Assembly (NCBI GenBank): GCA_004297635.1
Contig: SCUQ01000225.1
Span: forward strand, 1 to 5,741
Length of the DNA: 5,741 nucleotides
Direction: 5' to 3'
Source: Rhizorhabdus sp.
Lineage (GTDB): Bacteria; Pseudomonadota; Alphaproteobacteria; Sphingomonadales; Sphingomonadaceae
In this document: positions 4,819 through 5,741 of the stretch, piece after piece
Layout: every line of letters starts with the position of its first letter
Position numbering within the stretch: the first letter of the stretch is position 1
Position numbers and translations under genes: made by a program
Notes under the pieces: generated by a model
Databases searched by the model: none
The model's input: the letters and a program-made list of their open reading frames with translations, nothing else
What the model was told of the DNA's origin: nothing

Positions 4819-5741
4819 ATGGCCGCGATAGCCTTCGCCCCGACCGCTGCGCTGACGCGCGACGGCCTGCTCGCCCGGCGCGTGCCGGCGGCCGTGCTGT
4901 TCGGCATCGGCATCGCCTGGCTGGCCTATGATCTGCTGCTGCTCTGCCGCTTCCTGGGGCTGACCTCGCCGTGGATCCATGGCGGCTGGGCGGCGATCAC
5001 CGCCGGCCTGTTCTGGCTGCTCACCCTGCCGCGGCGGCGCGATCTCCACGCCGGGCCGACCGTCGCCACCCTGCTCGCCTGTCTGGCCATCGCCACGCTG
5101 CTGATGCTGCTCGGCGGCGAAGGGCGCTTCTTCTACGCCAATGTCGACTGGCAGGTGCGCGATGCCGTGCTGCACGACATGGCCCGCCATCCCTGGCCGT
5201 TCGTCTATGCCTCGGGCGATCTGCTGCGCGCGCCGATCGGCATGTATCTGGTCCCGGCGCTCGCCGGAAAGGCCTGGGGCCAGCCCGGCGCCGATCTCGC
5301 GCTGCTGGCGCAGAACAGCCTGTTGCTGGGGCTTCTGCTCGCGATCGGATCGACGCTGTTCGACAGCACCCGCCGCGCGCTGATCGCGCTTGCGGTGTTC
5401 CTCGCCTTCAGCGGGCTCGACATCCTCGGCCAGCTCAAGGCCGGCCACGCCGCCGGCCTTGCCCCGACCGCGCATCTCGAAGGCTGGGGCCCGACGCAAT
5501 TCTCCTCGACGATCACCCTCGCCTTCTGGGTGCCGCAGCACGCCATTGCCGGCTGGATCGGTGCGCTCGGCATCCTGCTCTGGCGCGCCGGACGGCTAGG
5601 GCTCGGGCCATTGCTGATCCTGCCGCCGCTGACCGCCCTCTGGTCGCCGCTCGCGGCGATGGGATGCCTGCCCTTCATCGCCTATGCCGCCTGGCACGAT
5701 CTGCGCCGGCGCCGGATCGCGCTGGCCGATCTCGCGCTGCC
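4819..5741 (+). CDS. Polytopic membrane protein, GT-C glycosyltransferase-like, 3' end outside window
   Basis: The frame is open to the right edge (307 complete codons, no stop), so the C-terminus is missing. Hydrophobic, probably membrane-spanning stretches lie around residues 24-43, 55-70, 80-99, 159-181, 187-204, 232-255 and 262-291. Between the third and fourth is a polar loop, FFYANVDWQVRDAVLHDMARHPWPFVY (104-130), with Asp110; a second loop holds HLEGWGPTQFSS (219-230) with Glu221, then FWVPQHAIAGW (236-246). An early loop with a conserved-looking acidic residue in a multi-span protein is typical of GT-C enzymes that use polyprenyl-linked sugars, and these blocks resemble a family of uncharacterised bacterial membrane proteins I recall only loosely. 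Glycan or lipid-linked sugar transfer is therefore inferred. GGAGG at 4811-4815 and an in-frame TAG at 4807 support the ATG at 4819. Coding on this strand is clear from codon usage; the function is open. Confidence 0.75.
   Translation, partial: MAAIAFAPTAALTRDGLLARRVPAAVLFGIGIAWLAYDLLLLCRFLGLTSPWIHGGWAAITAGLFWLLTLPRRRDLHAGPTVATLLACLAIATLLMLLGGEGRFFYANVDWQVRDAVLHDMARHPWPFVYASGDLLRAPIGMYLVPALAGKAWGQPGADLALLAQNSLLLGLLLAIGSTLFDSTRRALIALAVFLAFSGLDILGQLKAGHAAGLAPTAHLEGWGPTQFSSTITLAFWVPQHAIAGWIGALGILLWRAGRLGLGPLLILPPLTALWSPLAAMGCLPFIAYAAWHDLRRRRIALADLAL

Noticed and set aside
4792..5541. 249-codon open frame on the - strand
   Set aside because: It is antisense to the membrane protein. Its translation is a low-complexity Arg/Glu/Gln/Gly mix with no motif, typical of the complement of a GC-rich gene, while the + strand shows normal codon usage, hydrophobic segments and a ribosome site.
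1..5741. RNA genes, CRISPR arrays, insertion sequences, integrases, toxin-antitoxin or defence genes
   Set aside because: Reading both strands showed no tRNA-like cloverleaf, no regularly spaced repeats, no transposase or integrase motifs and no recognisable defence proteins.

Overview
This GC-rich window looks like an ordinary chromosomal stretch from an alphaproteobacterium, most likely a sphingomonad (Sphingomonas, Sphingobium, Sphingopyxis or a relative). The placement rests on codon usage (strong GCC, GGC, CTG, CGC and ATC preference), on the tsaD-gpsA pair, and on the resemblance of two small or membrane proteins to families I associate with sphingomonads. That is inference, not a database result.

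Layout from left to right. A short stand-alone histidine phosphotransfer (HPt) protein lies on the + strand (31-456). It converges on an iron-storage pair on the - strand: bacterioferritin (bfr, 492-971), preceded upstream by a 56-residue bacterioferritin-associated ferredoxin (bfd, 1182-1352). A BioC-type SAM-dependent methyltransferase (1468-2262, +) diverges from bfd and runs tail-to-tail into a small secreted protein (2259-2660, -), and the two genes share a CTAG that supplies both stop codons. Upstream of the secreted protein on the - strand are gpsA (2731-3726) and tsaD (3723-4760), joined by an ATGA overlap. Divergent from tsaD, a polytopic membrane protein (4819 to the right edge, +) is cut off by the end of the window.

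How the genes relate. Bfr stores iron as a ferric mineral and Bfd transfers electrons that release it, so the pair forms one iron-buffering module. The sequence hints that the two genes have separate promoters: a possible iron-responsive site over a bfd promoter, and a GGAAC-type match resembling general-stress (EcfG) promoters before bfr. TsaD (tRNA t6A modification) and GpsA (glycerol-3-phosphate for phospholipids) are housekeeping genes that are probably cotranscribed, perhaps together with the small secreted protein. BioC would feed pimeloyl synthesis for biotin but has no biotin partner gene nearby. The membrane protein has features suggesting a GT-C-like lipid-linked glycosyltransferase, but its function is not established.

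No RNA gene, CRISPR array, insertion sequence, attachment site or replication origin was found. I do not see evidence for a new multi-gene system here. The most interesting points are the unassigned membrane protein, the candidate regulatory sites in the bfr/bfd/bioC region, and the compact gene junctions.
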